Shown here piece after piece: positions 10,517-19,275 of a DNA stretch of 64,000 nt (positions are counted from its first letter, which is position 1; every line of letters starts with the position of its first letter). Source of the DNA: Bifidobacterium scardovii JCM 12489 = DSM 13734 (GTDB lineage: Bacteria > Actinomycetota > Actinomycetes > Actinomycetales > Bifidobacteriaceae); contig NZ_AP012331.1 in the NCBI RefSeq assembly GCF_001042635.1, forward strand, positions 1,302,001 to 1,366,000, in the 5' to 3' direction. The translations under genes and the position numbers were made by a program. A model generated the notes under the pieces. It worked only from the letters and a program-made list of their open reading frames with translations. It ran no database searches and was not told the DNA's origin.

Positions 10517-11992
10517 ATGGCTGAGAACAACGAACATCTGGCCCTGTGGGGCGGCCGCTTCACCTCCGGCCCGTCGCCCGAGCTGGCGCGCCTGTCCAAG
10601 TCCACGCAGTTCGACTGGCGACTGGCCGACGACGACATCGCCGGCTCTCGCGCCCACGCCCGCGCGCTCGGCCGCGCCGGCCTGCTCACCGCCGACGAGC
10701 TGGCCCGCATGGAGGCCGCGCTCGACGAGCTGCAGCGCCGCGTCGACTCCGGCGCCTTCGCGCCGATCGAGGACGACGAGGACGAGGCCACCGCGCTCGA
10801 ACGCGGTCTGCTCGACATCGCCGGCGACGAGCTCGGCGGCAAGCTGCGCGCCGGCCGCTCGCGCAACGACCAGATCGCCTGCCTGATCCGCATGTGGCTG
10901 CGCCGCCACGCGCGCGTCATCGCCAAGCAGCTGCTCGCGCTCGCCCTCGCGCTCATCGAGCAGTCCGAGAAGGCCGGCCGCACCGTGATGCCGGGCCGCA
11001 CGCATATGCAGCACGCCCAGCCGGTGCTGCTCGCGCACCAGCTCATGGCCCACGTCTGGCCGCTGCTGCGCGACGTGCAGCGCCTGGTCGACTGGGACAA
11101 GCGCATCGACGCCAGCCCGTACGGTTCCGGCGCCCTCGCCGGTAACACCCTCGGCCTCGAGCCTGTGGCCGTGGCCCGCGAGCTCGGCTTCACCAACGTC
11201 ACCGCCAATTCGATCGACGGCACCGCCTCGCGCGATCTGGTCGCCGAATTCGCGTTCGTCGCCGCCATGGCCGGCGTCGACATCTCCCGTCTGAGCGAGG
11301 AGATCATCATCTGGAACACGCAGGAGTTCGCCTTCGTGCGCCTCGACGACGCCTACTCGACCGGCTCGTCGATCATGCCGCAGAAGAAGAACCCCGACAT
11401 CGCCGAGCTGGCGCGCGGCAAGTCCGGCCGCCTGATCGGCGATCTGACCGGCCTGCTCGCCACGCTCAAGGGGCTGCCGACCGCGTACGCCCGCGACCTG
11501 CAGGAGGACAAGGAAGCCGTGTTCGACCAGGTCGACACGCTCGAGGTGCTGCTGCCGGCCTTCACCGGCATGGTGGCCACCATGAGCTTCGACCACGACC
11601 GTCTTGAGGCCGAAGCGCCGACCGGCTTCGCGCTCGCCACCGACATCGCCGAGTGGCTGGTCAAGAACGGCGTGCCGTTCCGCCATGCGCACGAGCTGTC
11701 GGGCGCCTGCGTCAAGATCGCCGAGGAACGCGGCCAGGAGCTGTGGGACTTGACCGACGAGGACTTCGCCGGCGTGTTCAAGGACTTCCTGCCGGCGGAC
11801 AAGGCCGCCGAGGTGCGCGAGGTGCTCTCCACCGAAGGCTCCGTCTCCGCCCGCAACGGCAAGGGCGGCACCTCGCCGCTGCGCGTGCGCGAGCAGATCG
11901 TCGCCGCCAAGAGCGCCGTCGAATCGCTGCGCGCCTTCGCCAACTCGAGCTCCGACGGCCCTGCCTACAAGGCTCCCGAATCGCTGCGCTAG
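10517..11992 (+). CDS. argH: Argininosuccinate lyase
   Basis: ArgH splits argininosuccinate to arginine and fumarate, the last pathway step. The protein has 491 residues, a normal length. The fumarase-superfamily signature [11 protein letters not shown] is at residues 283-293, with [15 protein letters not shown] and [11 protein letters not shown] as further active-site loops. The ATG follows CAAGGAG. It is separated from argG by a terminator and a decayed gene, so it needs its own promoter. A very strong hairpin follows the stop. Confidence 0.97.
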   Translation: MAENNEHLALWGGRFTSGPSPELARLSKSTQFDWRLADDDIAGSRAHARALGRAGLLTADELARMEAALDELQRRVDSGAFAPIEDDEDEATALERGLLDIAGDELGGKLRAGRSRNDQIACLIRMWLRRHARVIAKQLLALALALIEQSEKAGRTVMPGRTHMQHAQPVLLAHQLMAHVWPLLRDVQRLVDWDKRIDASPYGSGALAGNTLGLEPVAVARELGFTNVTANSIDGTASRDLVAEFAFVAAMAGVDISRLSEEIIIWNTQEFAFVRLDDAYSTGSSIMPQKKNPDIAELARGKSGRLIGDLTGLLATLKGLPTAYARDLQEDKEAVFDQVDTLEVLLPAFTGMVATMSFDHDRLEAEAPTGFALATDIAEWLVKNGVPFRHAHELSGACVKIAEERGQELWDLTDEDFAGVFKDFLPADKAAEVREVLSTEGSVSARNGKGGTSPLRVREQIVAAKSAVESLRAFANSSSDGPAYKAPESLR

Positions 11993-12006
11993 CCGTTAGC
12001 CGCCGG

Positions 12007-12055
12007 TCCGTTGGCTCCCCTCAGGGTGAACTGCACCCTGAGGGGAGCCAACGGA
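12007..12055. terminator. Perfect 22-bp hairpin after argH (GGCTCCCCTCA-type repeat)
   Basis: A 22-nt arm (12007-12028) is perfectly complementary to 12034-12055 across a 5-nt loop. The core GGCTCCCCTCAG / CTGAGGGGAGCC is the same core used by the palindromic repeat family elsewhere in this window. There is no U-tract, so it may act as a transcript-stabilising or bidirectional stop hairpin. Confidence 0.65.
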
Positions 12056-12088
12056 CTGATGCCGCTATGCGCCGCGTTTCTTCGATCC

Positions 12089-12120
12089 GCCCGTGGTCAT
12101 CCTTGCGGATGACCACGGGC
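12089..12120. terminator. Second strong hairpin downstream of argH
   Basis: CCCGTGGTCATCC pairs perfectly with GGATGACCACGGG over a TTGC tetraloop, plus one outer G-C pair. It lies 34 bases after the first hairpin. It lacks a U-tract on the plus strand. It probably insulates argH from the next operon. Confidence 0.5.
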
Positions 12121-12206
12121 GTTGCATGTCTGCCCTACAATCGGGCACGGATATGTCAAGACACGATGTGTACGGACCGAATGACGAATACAGGGGGAGA
12201 CCAGTA

Positions 12207-12728
12207 GTGCTGACGCGCAATCAGATCCGCGGCCTGGTGCAGGAGCACGGGCGGGACATCATCGGGCACAAGCATATGCGCATCGAACGCGGCTGCTACC
12301 AGCACGGCTGCGTGACGACCTTCGCCCATTCGATCCGTGTGGCGTGCCTTGCCGTGTGGCTCGCCGACCGGCTCCATCTGTGGAACCGCGTCGACCTGCA
12401 CTCGCTGATCCGCGCCGCGCTGCTGCACGACTACTTCCTGTATGACTGGCACGACTGGGACGGCGGCGAGCACCGGCTGCACGGGTTCACCCACGGCGGC
12501 GCCGCGCTGCGCAACGCGCTGCGTGACTTCCGCCTCAACGCGATCGAACGCGACAGCATCGCCTGCCACATGTTCCCGATGACCCCCAAGCCGCCGAGCT
12601 ATATCGAAGGCTATCTGGTCACCATGGCGGACAAGATCAGCGCCACCCGTGAGACGCTCAGCCTCTCGCGCTTCCACCGGCCGAAACTCTCGCGCACGCC
12701 GGCCTCGGGAACGGGGGACCGGGGCTGA
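12207..12728 (+). CDS. HD-domain phosphohydrolase-like protein
   Basis: This protein has 173 residues. The HD-type metal ligands are visible: FAHSIRVA (His41), LLHDYFLYDWHDW (His74-Asp75), then HGFTHGGAA and MADKISA near the C terminus. HD proteins of this layout are metal-dependent phosphohydrolases, often acting on nucleotides; the substrate is unknown here. I choose GTG 12207, which has AGGGGGAG seven bases upstream; an ATG at 12153 would add 18 residues without a ribosome-binding site. The stop TGA overlaps the next ATG (TGATG), so it is coupled to the membrane protein that follows. Confidence 0.85.
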   Translation: MLTRNQIRGLVQEHGRDIIGHKHMRIERGCYQHGCVTTFAHSIRVACLAVWLADRLHLWNRVDLHSLIRAALLHDYFLYDWHDWDGGEHRLHGFTHGGAALRNALRDFRLNAIERDSIACHMFPMTPKPPSYIEGYLVTMADKISATRETLSLSRFHRPKLSRTPASGTGDRG

Positions 12729-13510
12729 TGCTGTTTCTCGAAAAGCTCTTCCTGTGGTTCCTGCTCTACAGCTTCTGCGGCTGGGTATACGAGTCGATCC
12801 TGGTGTCCTGCCAGGAGCGCCGCCCGGTCAACCGAGGCTTCCTCAATGGCCCGCTGTGCCCGATCTACGGGGTCGGCGCGGTCAGCGGCGTCGTGGTGCT
12901 CGGCAACATCCGCAATCCGCTGCTGCTGTTCATCATCGGCGCGGTTGGCGCCAGCATCCTCGAATACTTCACCTCGTGGGCGATGGAGAAGCTGTTCCAC
13001 GCCCGGTGGTGGGACTACACGAACTTTCGGTTCAACCTCGACGGGCGCATCTGCCTGTTGGGCGCCATCGTGTTCGGCGTCTTCGCGATCATCATCGTCG
13101 ACGTCGTGCAGCCGGTGGTCGGCGGATGGACCGATCTGATGCCGCTGCCGGCCATCCACTGGCTCAGCGTCGTGTTCGCGCTCCTGACCGCCATCGATCT
13201 GGCGGTCACCGTGGCGGGCATCGTCGACTTCGACAAGAGCCTCGACCAGGTGATGGCGATCATGGCGCACTACGGCGACACGATGAAGGGGGCCGTGAAC
13301 GGCGCCTCCGCCAAGGTCGGCGAATCGTGGAACAACGGCATGGACATGTCCATGGACTTCATGCTGCATGTCAGGGACTCGGCGAGTTCCATCCTCAACC
13401 GGCAGCAGAGGCGCATGATCGCCTCGTTCCCGAAGCTGCGCACCGACCGCAATTACGATACGCTCCGGGAGCTGCGTGAGATGCTGGAAAAGATGTACCG
13501 GAACAGGTGA
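12728..13510 (+). CDS. CmpB-like (putative ABC-transporter type IV) membrane protein
   Basis: This protein has 260 residues. Residues 1 to about 165 hold five or so membrane segments with the family signature FCGWVYESILVS and RGFLNGPLCPIYGVGA, then EYFTSWAMEKLFHARWWDYT, which match PF06541. The rest (170-260) is a cytosolic helical tail (MAHYGDTMKGAVNGA, then RQQRRMIASFPKLR). Despite the Pfam name, transport has not been established for this family. It is coupled to the HD protein, which suggests a shared function at the membrane. Confidence 0.85.
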   Translation: MLFLEKLFLWFLLYSFCGWVYESILVSCQERRPVNRGFLNGPLCPIYGVGAVSGVVVLGNIRNPLLLFIIGAVGASILEYFTSWAMEKLFHARWWDYTNFRFNLDGRICLLGAIVFGVFAIIIVDVVQPVVGGWTDLMPLPAIHWLSVVFALLTAIDLAVTVAGIVDFDKSLDQVMAIMAHYGDTMKGAVNGASAKVGESWNNGMDMSMDFMLHVRDSASSILNRQQRRMIASFPKLRTDRNYDTLRELREMLEKMYRNR

Positions 13511-13591
13511 CGCGCCTGCCGGGCCTGTCGGCCTGTTCTGAGAAACTGAGAGGCGCACAATGCCCACAATTTGATAGGGAGTAACGACAAC

Positions 13592-14914
13592 ATGGCTCAC
13601 GTCATCGATTTCAAGGAGGCCGGATTCGATTCCGTCCTCGATGAACTGGAATGGCGCGGGTTGATTTCGCAGTCCACGGACCGCGATCAGCTCGCCGAAG
13701 CGTTGAACGGAGAGCCGGTCACCTATTATTGCGGGTTCGACCCGACCGCAGCCTCCCTGCATATCGGCAATCTTGTGCAGCTCATCAACATGCGTCACCT
13801 GCAGGCGGCCGGGCATCACCCGATCGCCCTCGTCGGCGGCGCCACCGGCCTGATCGGCGATCCGCGCCAGTCGGGCGAGCGTACGCTCAACCCGAAGGAC
13901 GTCGTGGCCGGCTGGGCCGAACGCCTCAAGAACCAGATCGGCGGCATCCTCGAGACGACCGGCGACAACCCGGTGCGTTTCGTCTCCAACTACGACTGGA
14001 CCGCGCAGATGTCCGTCATCGACTTCCTGCGCGACGTCGGCAAGAACTTTCGTCTCGGCACCATGCTCGCCAAGGATACGGTGGCCCGCCGCCTCAACTC
14101 GGAGGACGGCATCTCGTTCACCGAGTTCAGCTACCAGGTGCTGCAGGGCAACGACTACCTGCACCTGTACGACGAGTACGGCTGCACGCTCGAGATCGGC
14201 GGTTCCGACCAGTGGGGCAACCTCACCTCCGGCATGGACCTGATCCGCAAGGTGCGCGGCACGTCGGTGAACGTGTTCACCAGCCCGATCATCACCGACG
14301 CCACCGGCAAGAAGTTCGGCAAGTCCGAAGGCAACGCCGTGTGGCTCGACGGCACCATGCTCAGCCCCTACAAGTTCTACCAGTTCTGGTTCAACCGCCC
14401 GGACGTGGAGATGGAGAGCCTGCTCAAGGCGTTCACCTTCCTGCCGAAGGCCGAGATCGAACGCCTGGTGGAGGAGTCGAAGACCAATCCGGGCGCCCGC
14501 GAGGCGCAGCGCACGCTTGCCTGGGAGGTCACCAGCCTCGTGCACGGCGACGCCGCGACGCAGGCCGCGATCGACGCGTCGGCCGCGCTGTTCGGCCGCG
14601 GCGGCGATCTGGCCTCGATCGATGAGCCGACGCTCGAATCCGCGATCGACGGTCTGAAGGTCGAGGACGAGAACGGCGAGAAGGCCTTCCCGGCCGCATC
14701 GGCCGGCGACCGCGTGGCCGAGGCCGGCGTGAAGGCCGGGCTGTTCAAGTCGATCTCGGAGGCGCGCAAGACCATCAAGTCCGGCGGCGTGTACCTCAAC
14801 AACGCCCGCGTGGAGGGCGAGGACCAGACGCTGGCCGACGGCGACTTCCTGCACGGCCGTTTCGCGCTGATCCGCCGAGGCAAGAAGGTGCTCGGCGCGG
14901 TCGAACGGCACTGA
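13592..14914 (+). CDS. tyrS: Tyrosine--tRNA ligase
   Basis: This protein has 440 residues, a class-I synthetase of the TyrS type. It has HIGN (residues 57-60, in place of HIGH), KFGKS (241-245), the tyrosine/tRNA motif GGSDQWGN, and a C-terminal S4 RNA-binding domain ([15 protein letters not shown]). The ATG follows AGGGAG at nine bases; a frame from 13571 adds seven unlikely residues. It heads the tyrS-TPR-HAD-small protein-tlyA block. Confidence 0.96.
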   Translation: MAHVIDFKEAGFDSVLDELEWRGLISQSTDRDQLAEALNGEPVTYYCGFDPTAASLHIGNLVQLINMRHLQAAGHHPIALVGGATGLIGDPRQSGERTLNPKDVVAGWAERLKNQIGGILETTGDNPVRFVSNYDWTAQMSVIDFLRDVGKNFRLGTMLAKDTVARRLNSEDGISFTEFSYQVLQGNDYLHLYDEYGCTLEIGGSDQWGNLTSGMDLIRKVRGTSVNVFTSPIITDATGKKFGKSEGNAVWLDGTMLSPYKFYQFWFNRPDVEMESLLKAFTFLPKAEIERLVEESKTNPGAREAQRTLAWEVTSLVHGDAATQAAIDASAALFGRGGDLASIDEPTLESAIDGLKVEDENGEKAFPAASAGDRVAEAGVKAGLFKSISEARKTIKSGGVYLNNARVEGEDQTLADGDFLHGRFALIRRGKKVLGAVERH

Positions 14915-14984
14915 CCCGCACCGGCACCCGCATCGGATCGCAACAATCAACGACTTGTCATATATCAACACATTAAGGACATCA

Positions 14985-17120
14985 ATGGCAGAAGAACAGG
15001 GCCGCTCGGGCGGCAAATCCTACGGCAACCGCAAATCGTACGGCTCGGGCAGGCCGGGTGCGCGCGGCGGCAAGGGATTCAAGCCGCGCGGCAACGGCGG
15101 ACGCGACGGCAAGTCGTTCGGCGGATCGCGCGACGGCTACCGCAAGTCGGGCGGGTTCCATAAGGACGGCTTCCGCAAGGACGGCGATTTCCGCCGCGAT
15201 CGCGAGGCCGGAGAATCCGGCGGCCAGGACCGCGGCTTCCACCGCGGGCCGCGCCGCGACGGCGATCACGGCGGCTTCCGCCGTGACAACGGCGGGTACC
15301 GCGGCAAGGGCGGGTACCGCGGACGCGACGACCGCCGCGACGGTGACAGGCCCCGCTACCAGCACCGCGACGGCGATCAGGGCGAGCGCCGCGATTTCCG
15401 CCGGGACGACCGCCGCGACGGCGAGCGCCGCAACTATCGTGACCATGGCGGGGATCGTCGTGACTTCCGCCGTGATGATCGCCGCGATCACGATCGTCGT
15501 GACTTCCGCCGTGACGGCGAGCGCCGCAACGATGGCGAGCGCCGCAACGATGGCGAGCGCCGCAACGATGGCGAGCGCCGTGATTTCCATCGTGATGACC
15601 GTCGTGACGGTGAGCGCCGCAATTATCGTGACCATGGCGGGGATCGTCGCGATTTCCGCCGTGATGACCGTCGTGACGGCGACCGCCGCGACTTCCACCG
15701 TGACGATCGCAGGCGTGGCGACCGCCGTGACGGGGATCGTCGCGATTTCCGCCGCAACGACGGCGATCGTCGTGACTTCCACCGCGACGGCCGCAAGGAT
15801 TTCCGCCGCGACGGCCGCCGCGATGACCGCCGTGACGGCGAGCGCCGCAACGATGGCGAGCGCCGCGAGTTCACGTACGAGGAGAAGCGCGAATACCGCG
15901 AGAGCAAGCGCCGCGACTATCTGGAGAGCGGCCCGCGCCGCAACTCCGACGGCACGATAAGCTTCCCCTCGCAGAATCCGTACACCGACCGCCGCCCCGA
16001 CGAGCCGAAGATGCCCAAGGGCATGGAGTGGTCGATGCTGTCGACCGACGAGCGCGAACGTCTGCGCGGCCTGTCCAAGGAGCACGCCGAGAACATCGGC
16101 CTGCACATTCTGGCCGCCTATGCGCTGGAGGAGAGCGACCCGGCGAACGCGCTCGAGCATGCCAAGTGGGTGGCCCGCCAGGCCTCCCGCATCGATTTCG
16201 CGCGCGAGACGCTCGCCTTCGTGGCGTACCGCCAGGGCGACTACAAGCTGGCGCTGCGCGAGTTCCGCACCGCGTACCGCATGAACGGCTTCCTCGACTA
16301 CCTGCCGTTCATCGCCGATTGCGAGCGCGGCACCGGCAACCCGAAGAAGGCCGTCGAGATGGCCACCTCCGACGAGGCCAAGCAGCTGCGCGGCGAGGCC
16401 AAAGTCGAGATGTTCCTGGTCTATGCCGGCGCGCTCGCCGATCTGAAGCTGTGGGACAAGGCCATCGACATCGTGCACACGGTCGGCCGTTCGAAGGGCC
16501 TGCCGGGGGAGTACCGCATGCGCGCGGTGCAGGCCGAGCAGTACTTCCTCGAGGAGGCCGGGCGCGCCGACGAGGCCGCCGCGCTCGACGGCCTGCTCGA
16601 CAAGCTGGAGACGCAGTACGCCGACGATGACGAGAACATCGACGACGTGGTGATCGACCACGATCTCGAGCGCTTCTCCGACGACGAGCTCGACATGCTC
16701 GGCATCAGCGAGGACGACGCCCGGTACGCGCCGGACGACTACGACGCCGCCGACAGCGACGACGAGTCCGACGACGAGGACGCCGAGAACGACGCCGACG
16801 ATGGCGACGAGTCCGACGACGATCCGATCAGGACCGCCGAGGCGATCGTCGCGGCCGACAAGGCCGAGGACGCCGACGACGAGGAGACGCTGCCCGCGCA
16901 GGAGACGCAGGATGGCGCCGAGTCCGTCGTCGAGCCGGCGCAGGCGCCCGAGCCGGATGATGCCGATGCCGATGCCGATGCCGATGCCGACGGCGATGCC
17001 GAGGACGCCGACGACGAGTCCGCCGAGGACGGCGATCAGGAGCGGTCCGATGATGCGGACGAGTCCGCCGAGCCGCAGCCCGGGGACGCCTCCGACGGCC
17101 AGCCCGCCGACGCCGAGTAG
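14985..17120 (+). CDS. Arg/Asp-repeat, TPR-like and acidic-tail protein (possible RNA- or ribosome-associated factor)
   Basis: The protein has 711 residues in three parts. Residues 1 to about 320 are almost purely Arg/Asp/Gly/Phe, built from a degenerate RRDFRRDDRRDGERR repeat with an exact 18-bp triplication near 15525-15578 (RRNDGE units). Residues about 340-540 are helical and TPR-like (ILAAYALEESDPANALEHAKWVARQAS, then AFVAYRQGDYKLALREFRTAYRMNG). Residues about 545-711 are a highly acidic tail with a GATGCC hexamer run (Asp-Ala repeats near 16960-16998). The TPR core is shared with the protein found between tyrS and the HAD phosphatase in other Actinobacteria. The RG/RD-rich head suggests RNA binding or condensate formation; that is inference. 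Confidence 0.8.
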   Translation: MAEEQGRSGGKSYGNRKSYGSGRPGARGGKGFKPRGNGGRDGKSFGGSRDGYRKSGGFHKDGFRKDGDFRRDREAGESGGQDRGFHRGPRRDGDHGGFRRDNGGYRGKGGYRGRDDRRDGDRPRYQHRDGDQGERRDFRRDDRRDGERRNYRDHGGDRRDFRRDDRRDHDRRDFRRDGERRNDGERRNDGERRNDGERRDFHRDDRRDGERRNYRDHGGDRRDFRRDDRRDGDRRDFHRDDRRRGDRRDGDRRDFRRNDGDRRDFHRDGRKDFRRDGRRDDRRDGERRNDGERREFTYEEKREYRESKRRDYLESGPRRNSDGTISFPSQNPYTDRRPDEPKMPKGMEWSMLSTDERERLRGLSKEHAENIGLHILAAYALEESDPANALEHAKWVARQASRIDFARETLAFVAYRQGDYKLALREFRTAYRMNGFLDYLPFIADCERGTGNPKKAVEMATSDEAKQLRGEAKVEMFLVYAGALADLKLWDKAIDIVHTVGRSKGLPGEYRMRAVQAEQYFLEEAGRADEAAALDGLLDKLETQYADDDENIDDVVIDHDLERFSDDELDMLGISEDDARYAPDDYDAADSDDESDDEDAENDADDGDESDDDPIRTAEAIVAADKAEDADDEETLPAQETQDGAESVVEPAQAPEPDDADADADADADGDAEDADDESAEDGDQERSDDADESAEPQPGDASDGQPADAE

Positions 17121-17123
17121 GCG

Positions 17124-18158
17124 ATGGCGCCCATGCTGAAATCCACATCGCGGCCCATCGCGGAAGCCTATCGCCTGGCGCTGCTGGATCTCGACGGCGT
17201 GGTCTACCGGGGCAAGAACCCGGTGGAGCACGCCGCGGACGCGATCCGCAGCGCCGAAGCGGCGGGCATGTCCATCGAATACACCACCAACAATTCCTCG
17301 CGGCTCCAGTGCGTGGTCGCCGACCAGCTGCGGGGCTTCGATCTGGACGTCGAGCCGCATCAGGTGATCACCTCCTCGGTCGTGGCCGCGCGCATGGTCG
17401 CACGGCATGTGCCGCAGGGGGCCAAGGTGCTGGTGCTGGGCGCCGGGCATCTGCGTGAGGAGGTCGCCGGGCAGGGTCTGCATGTCGTGGACCATGCCGC
17501 CGACGATCCGGCCGCTGTGATCCAGGGCTGGTATCCGGACATGTCGTGGAACGAGATGGCCGAGGTGGCCTATGCGGTCGAACGCGGCGCCTCGTACTTC
17601 GTGACCAACCGGGATCTGACGATCCCGCGCGAGTTGGGCATCGCGCCCGGATGCGGTTCCATGATCCAGGCCGTGATCAACGCTACCGGCGTCGAACCGG
17701 TCGCTTCTGCCGGCAAGCCCGAATCCGCCATGTACGACGAGGCCCGGCTGCTCGCGGCCGGTCCCGGCGAGCAACCCGTCGACAAGGACCGGTGCCTGGC
17801 GATCGGCGATCGCCTCGACACCGACATCGAGGCCGGCAACCGCGGCGGCTATGATTCGCTGGCCGTACTGACCGGCGTGACCAATCCCCGCGAACTGATG
17901 CTCGCCCCGGCGCATCTGCGCCCGACCTTCATCGCCGAGGATCTGCGCGGCCTGCTCGAGGCGCAGCCGGCCGTGGACCAGGCCGCGGACGGCGCATGGA
18001 CGTGCGGCGAAGCCGTCGCCAGCTTCGACGCGGACACGCTCACGGTGAGCGGCGGGCGCCGCCTCGACGCCCTGCGCGCGGCCTGCGCCGCCGCATGGCG
18101 CTTCGCCGACAACGGCGGCGACGCCGGCCGTCTGCGCTTGCCGATCATCCAATTCTGA
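17124..18158 (+). CDS. HAD-IIA family hydrolase (NagD/phosphoglycolate-phosphatase-like)
   Basis: This protein has 344 residues. The HAD motif I is DLDGVVYRG (residues 22-30), followed by the IIA cap region (YTTNNSSR is motif II; GKPESAMYDEA and CLAIGDRLDTDIEAGNRGGY hold motifs III and IV). Such enzymes dephosphorylate small phosphometabolites; the substrate cannot be told from sequence. It starts three bases after the TPR gene, with an alternative ATG three codons in. The C-terminal 90 residues are an extension seen in the actinobacterial members next to tlyA. Confidence 0.88.
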   Translation: MAPMLKSTSRPIAEAYRLALLDLDGVVYRGKNPVEHAADAIRSAEAAGMSIEYTTNNSSRLQCVVADQLRGFDLDVEPHQVITSSVVAARMVARHVPQGAKVLVLGAGHLREEVAGQGLHVVDHAADDPAAVIQGWYPDMSWNEMAEVAYAVERGASYFVTNRDLTIPRELGIAPGCGSMIQAVINATGVEPVASAGKPESAMYDEARLLAAGPGEQPVDKDRCLAIGDRLDTDIEAGNRGGYDSLAVLTGVTNPRELMLAPAHLRPTFIAEDLRGLLEAQPAVDQAADGAWTCGEAVASFDADTLTVSGGRRLDALRAACAAAWRFADNGGDAGRLRLPIIQF

Positions 18159-18215
18159 TTCATCCGTGTTCCGGCTCTCCTCATGGGAGGGCCGGATTTC
18201 GTTCAAGGAGCGTGC

Positions 18216-18350
18216 ATGCCCGATTCCGACGCGTTGTTCCGGCGGTTCCCGCAACTGGCCGATCTCGAGTCGATGGACGATGCCGAACGGCTCGAGGCGT
18301 TCCAGCATGCCCTTGACCAGCTGCAGCACGACCTTGACGAAAGCCGCTGA
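18216..18350 (+). CDS. Small conserved 44-residue protein between the HAD hydrolase and tlyA
   Basis: The ATG at 18216 has CAAGGAG upstream and opens a 44-codon frame ending one base before the tlyA ATG. The product is acidic and amphipathic (LADLESMDDAERLEAFQHAL then DQLQHDLDESR), most likely a helical hairpin. From memory, Mycobacterium tuberculosis has a short unannotated-function gene (Rv1693) in exactly this slot, between Rv1692 (HAD) and tlyA (Rv1694), so the position is conserved across a wide distance. A GC-rich hairpin (18171-18195) precedes it. The function is unknown. Confidence 0.75.
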   Translation: MPDSDALFRRFPQLADLESMDDAERLEAFQHALDQLQHDLDESR

Positions 18351-18351
18351 C

Positions 18352-19086
18352 ATGCAACGACTGGATGCCGTCATCGTCGAACTCGGGCTGGTCGACACGC
18401 GCTCCAAGGCGCAGCGGCTCATCAAGGCCGGCCATGTGCTGGTCGATGGCAGGGTGACGACCAAGCCGGCCGCGAACGTGGCCATGGCCTCGGTCATCAC
18501 CGTCGACAAAGGCGACGACTACGTATCGCGTGGCGCCTACAAGCTGGTCGGCGCCTTCGACGCGTTCCGCCAGCATGGGCTGCCCGAGCCGGAGGGGATG
18601 CGGTGCCTGGACATCGGCGCCTCGACAGGGGGATTCACCGAAGTGCTGCTGCGGCGCGGCGCCGCACAGGTCATCGCCCTCGACGTGGGCCACGGGCAGC
18701 TCGATCCGCGCATCGCCGGCGACGGCAGGGTCGTGCGCATGGACGGGGTCAACATCCGCGGCGTCGTTGCCGACGATCTCGCCTTCCGCCCGCAGCTGGT
18801 CGTCTCCGACGTGTCGTTCATCTCCCTGACGTATGTGATTCCGGTCATCGCGCGCATCGCCGCGGCCGGGGCCCATATCGTGCTGCTGGTCAAGCCGCAG
18901 TTCGAGGTCGGCCGGGAGGGCTTGGGCAAGAACGGCATCGTCGAGGACCCGGCGCTGCGCCGGCGCGCGCTCGACGCCGTCATGCGCTGCGCCGAGCGGC
19001 ACGGCCTGCATGTCGTCGCCGCCGCGCCCTCGCCCATCGAAGGCACGCACGGCAACAGCGAATACCTGCTCTACGTGCGCGCCTAG
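18352..19086 (+). CDS. tlyA: TlyA family RNA methyltransferase
   Basis: This protein has 244 residues. An N-terminal S4 RNA-binding domain (residues 1-60; LVDTRSKAQRLIKAGHVLVDG) is joined to an FtsJ/RrmJ-type methyltransferase. The SAM loop is CLDIGASTGGFTEVLL (about 85-100), followed by SDVSFISL and LVKPQFEVG with the catalytic Asp and Lys. Mycobacterial TlyA 2'-O-methylates 16S and 23S rRNA and so affects capreomycin sensitivity; whether this one modifies one or both rRNAs is not visible. Its TAG stop falls in the CTAG that begins the downstream repeat element. The usual actinobacterial next genes, nadK and recN, are not present. Confidence 0.92.
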   Translation: MQRLDAVIVELGLVDTRSKAQRLIKAGHVLVDGRVTTKPAANVAMASVITVDKGDDYVSRGAYKLVGAFDAFRQHGLPEPEGMRCLDIGASTGGFTEVLLRRGAAQVIALDVGHGQLDPRIAGDGRVVRMDGVNIRGVVADDLAFRPQLVVSDVSFISLTYVIPVIARIAAAGAHIVLLVKPQFEVGREGLGKNGIVEDPALRRRALDAVMRCAERHGLHVVAAAPSPIEGTHGNSEYLLYVRA

Positions 19087-19275
19087 CGGTGCTGCATCAT
19101 TATTAATTCTGGCTCCCCTCTTGGAGGGGAGCTGGCCGCGAAGCGGTCTGAGGGGAGCGTTACCGCGAACGCCTGAGTCAAGCCGATTCGCATGGTCTCC
19201 CCTCAGTCGGCTACGCCGACAGCTCCCCTCCAAGAGGGGAGCCAGACATAGTTAACGAAGTAATGACGCGGCACA
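19083..19275. repeat. MITE-like palindromic repeat, full copy A
   Basis: This element of about 193 bp fills the whole gap between tlyA and aspA. The left arm has TGGCTCCCCTCTTGGAGGGG followed by AGCTGGCCGCGAAGCGGTCTG. The right arm, read on the other strand, begins TGGCTCCCCTCTTGGAGGGG then AGCTGTCGGCGTAGCCGACTG, so the two ends are inverted repeats of about 47 bp, extended outward by weaker similarity. The core (GTTACCGCGAACGCCTGAGT...) is shared with copies B and C. No transposase is encoded. It could also serve as a bidirectional terminator for the two converging genes. Confidence 0.85.

Noticed and set aside
12611..15016. An 801-codon minus-strand frame opposite the CmpB-like gene and tyrS
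   Set aside because: It is the complement of real genes with no domain of its own.
15340..15870. Regular short repeats that look like a CRISPR array
   Set aside because: They are in-frame codon repeats of a long protein (RRDFRRDD type), vary in length and have no unique spacers.
14982..18509. A 1,175-codon open frame on the minus strand across the Arg/Asp-repeat gene and its neighbours
   Set aside because: It is an antisense shadow of GC-rich, repeat-rich coding DNA; it gives low-complexity Val/Ala text and crosses four well-supported genes.
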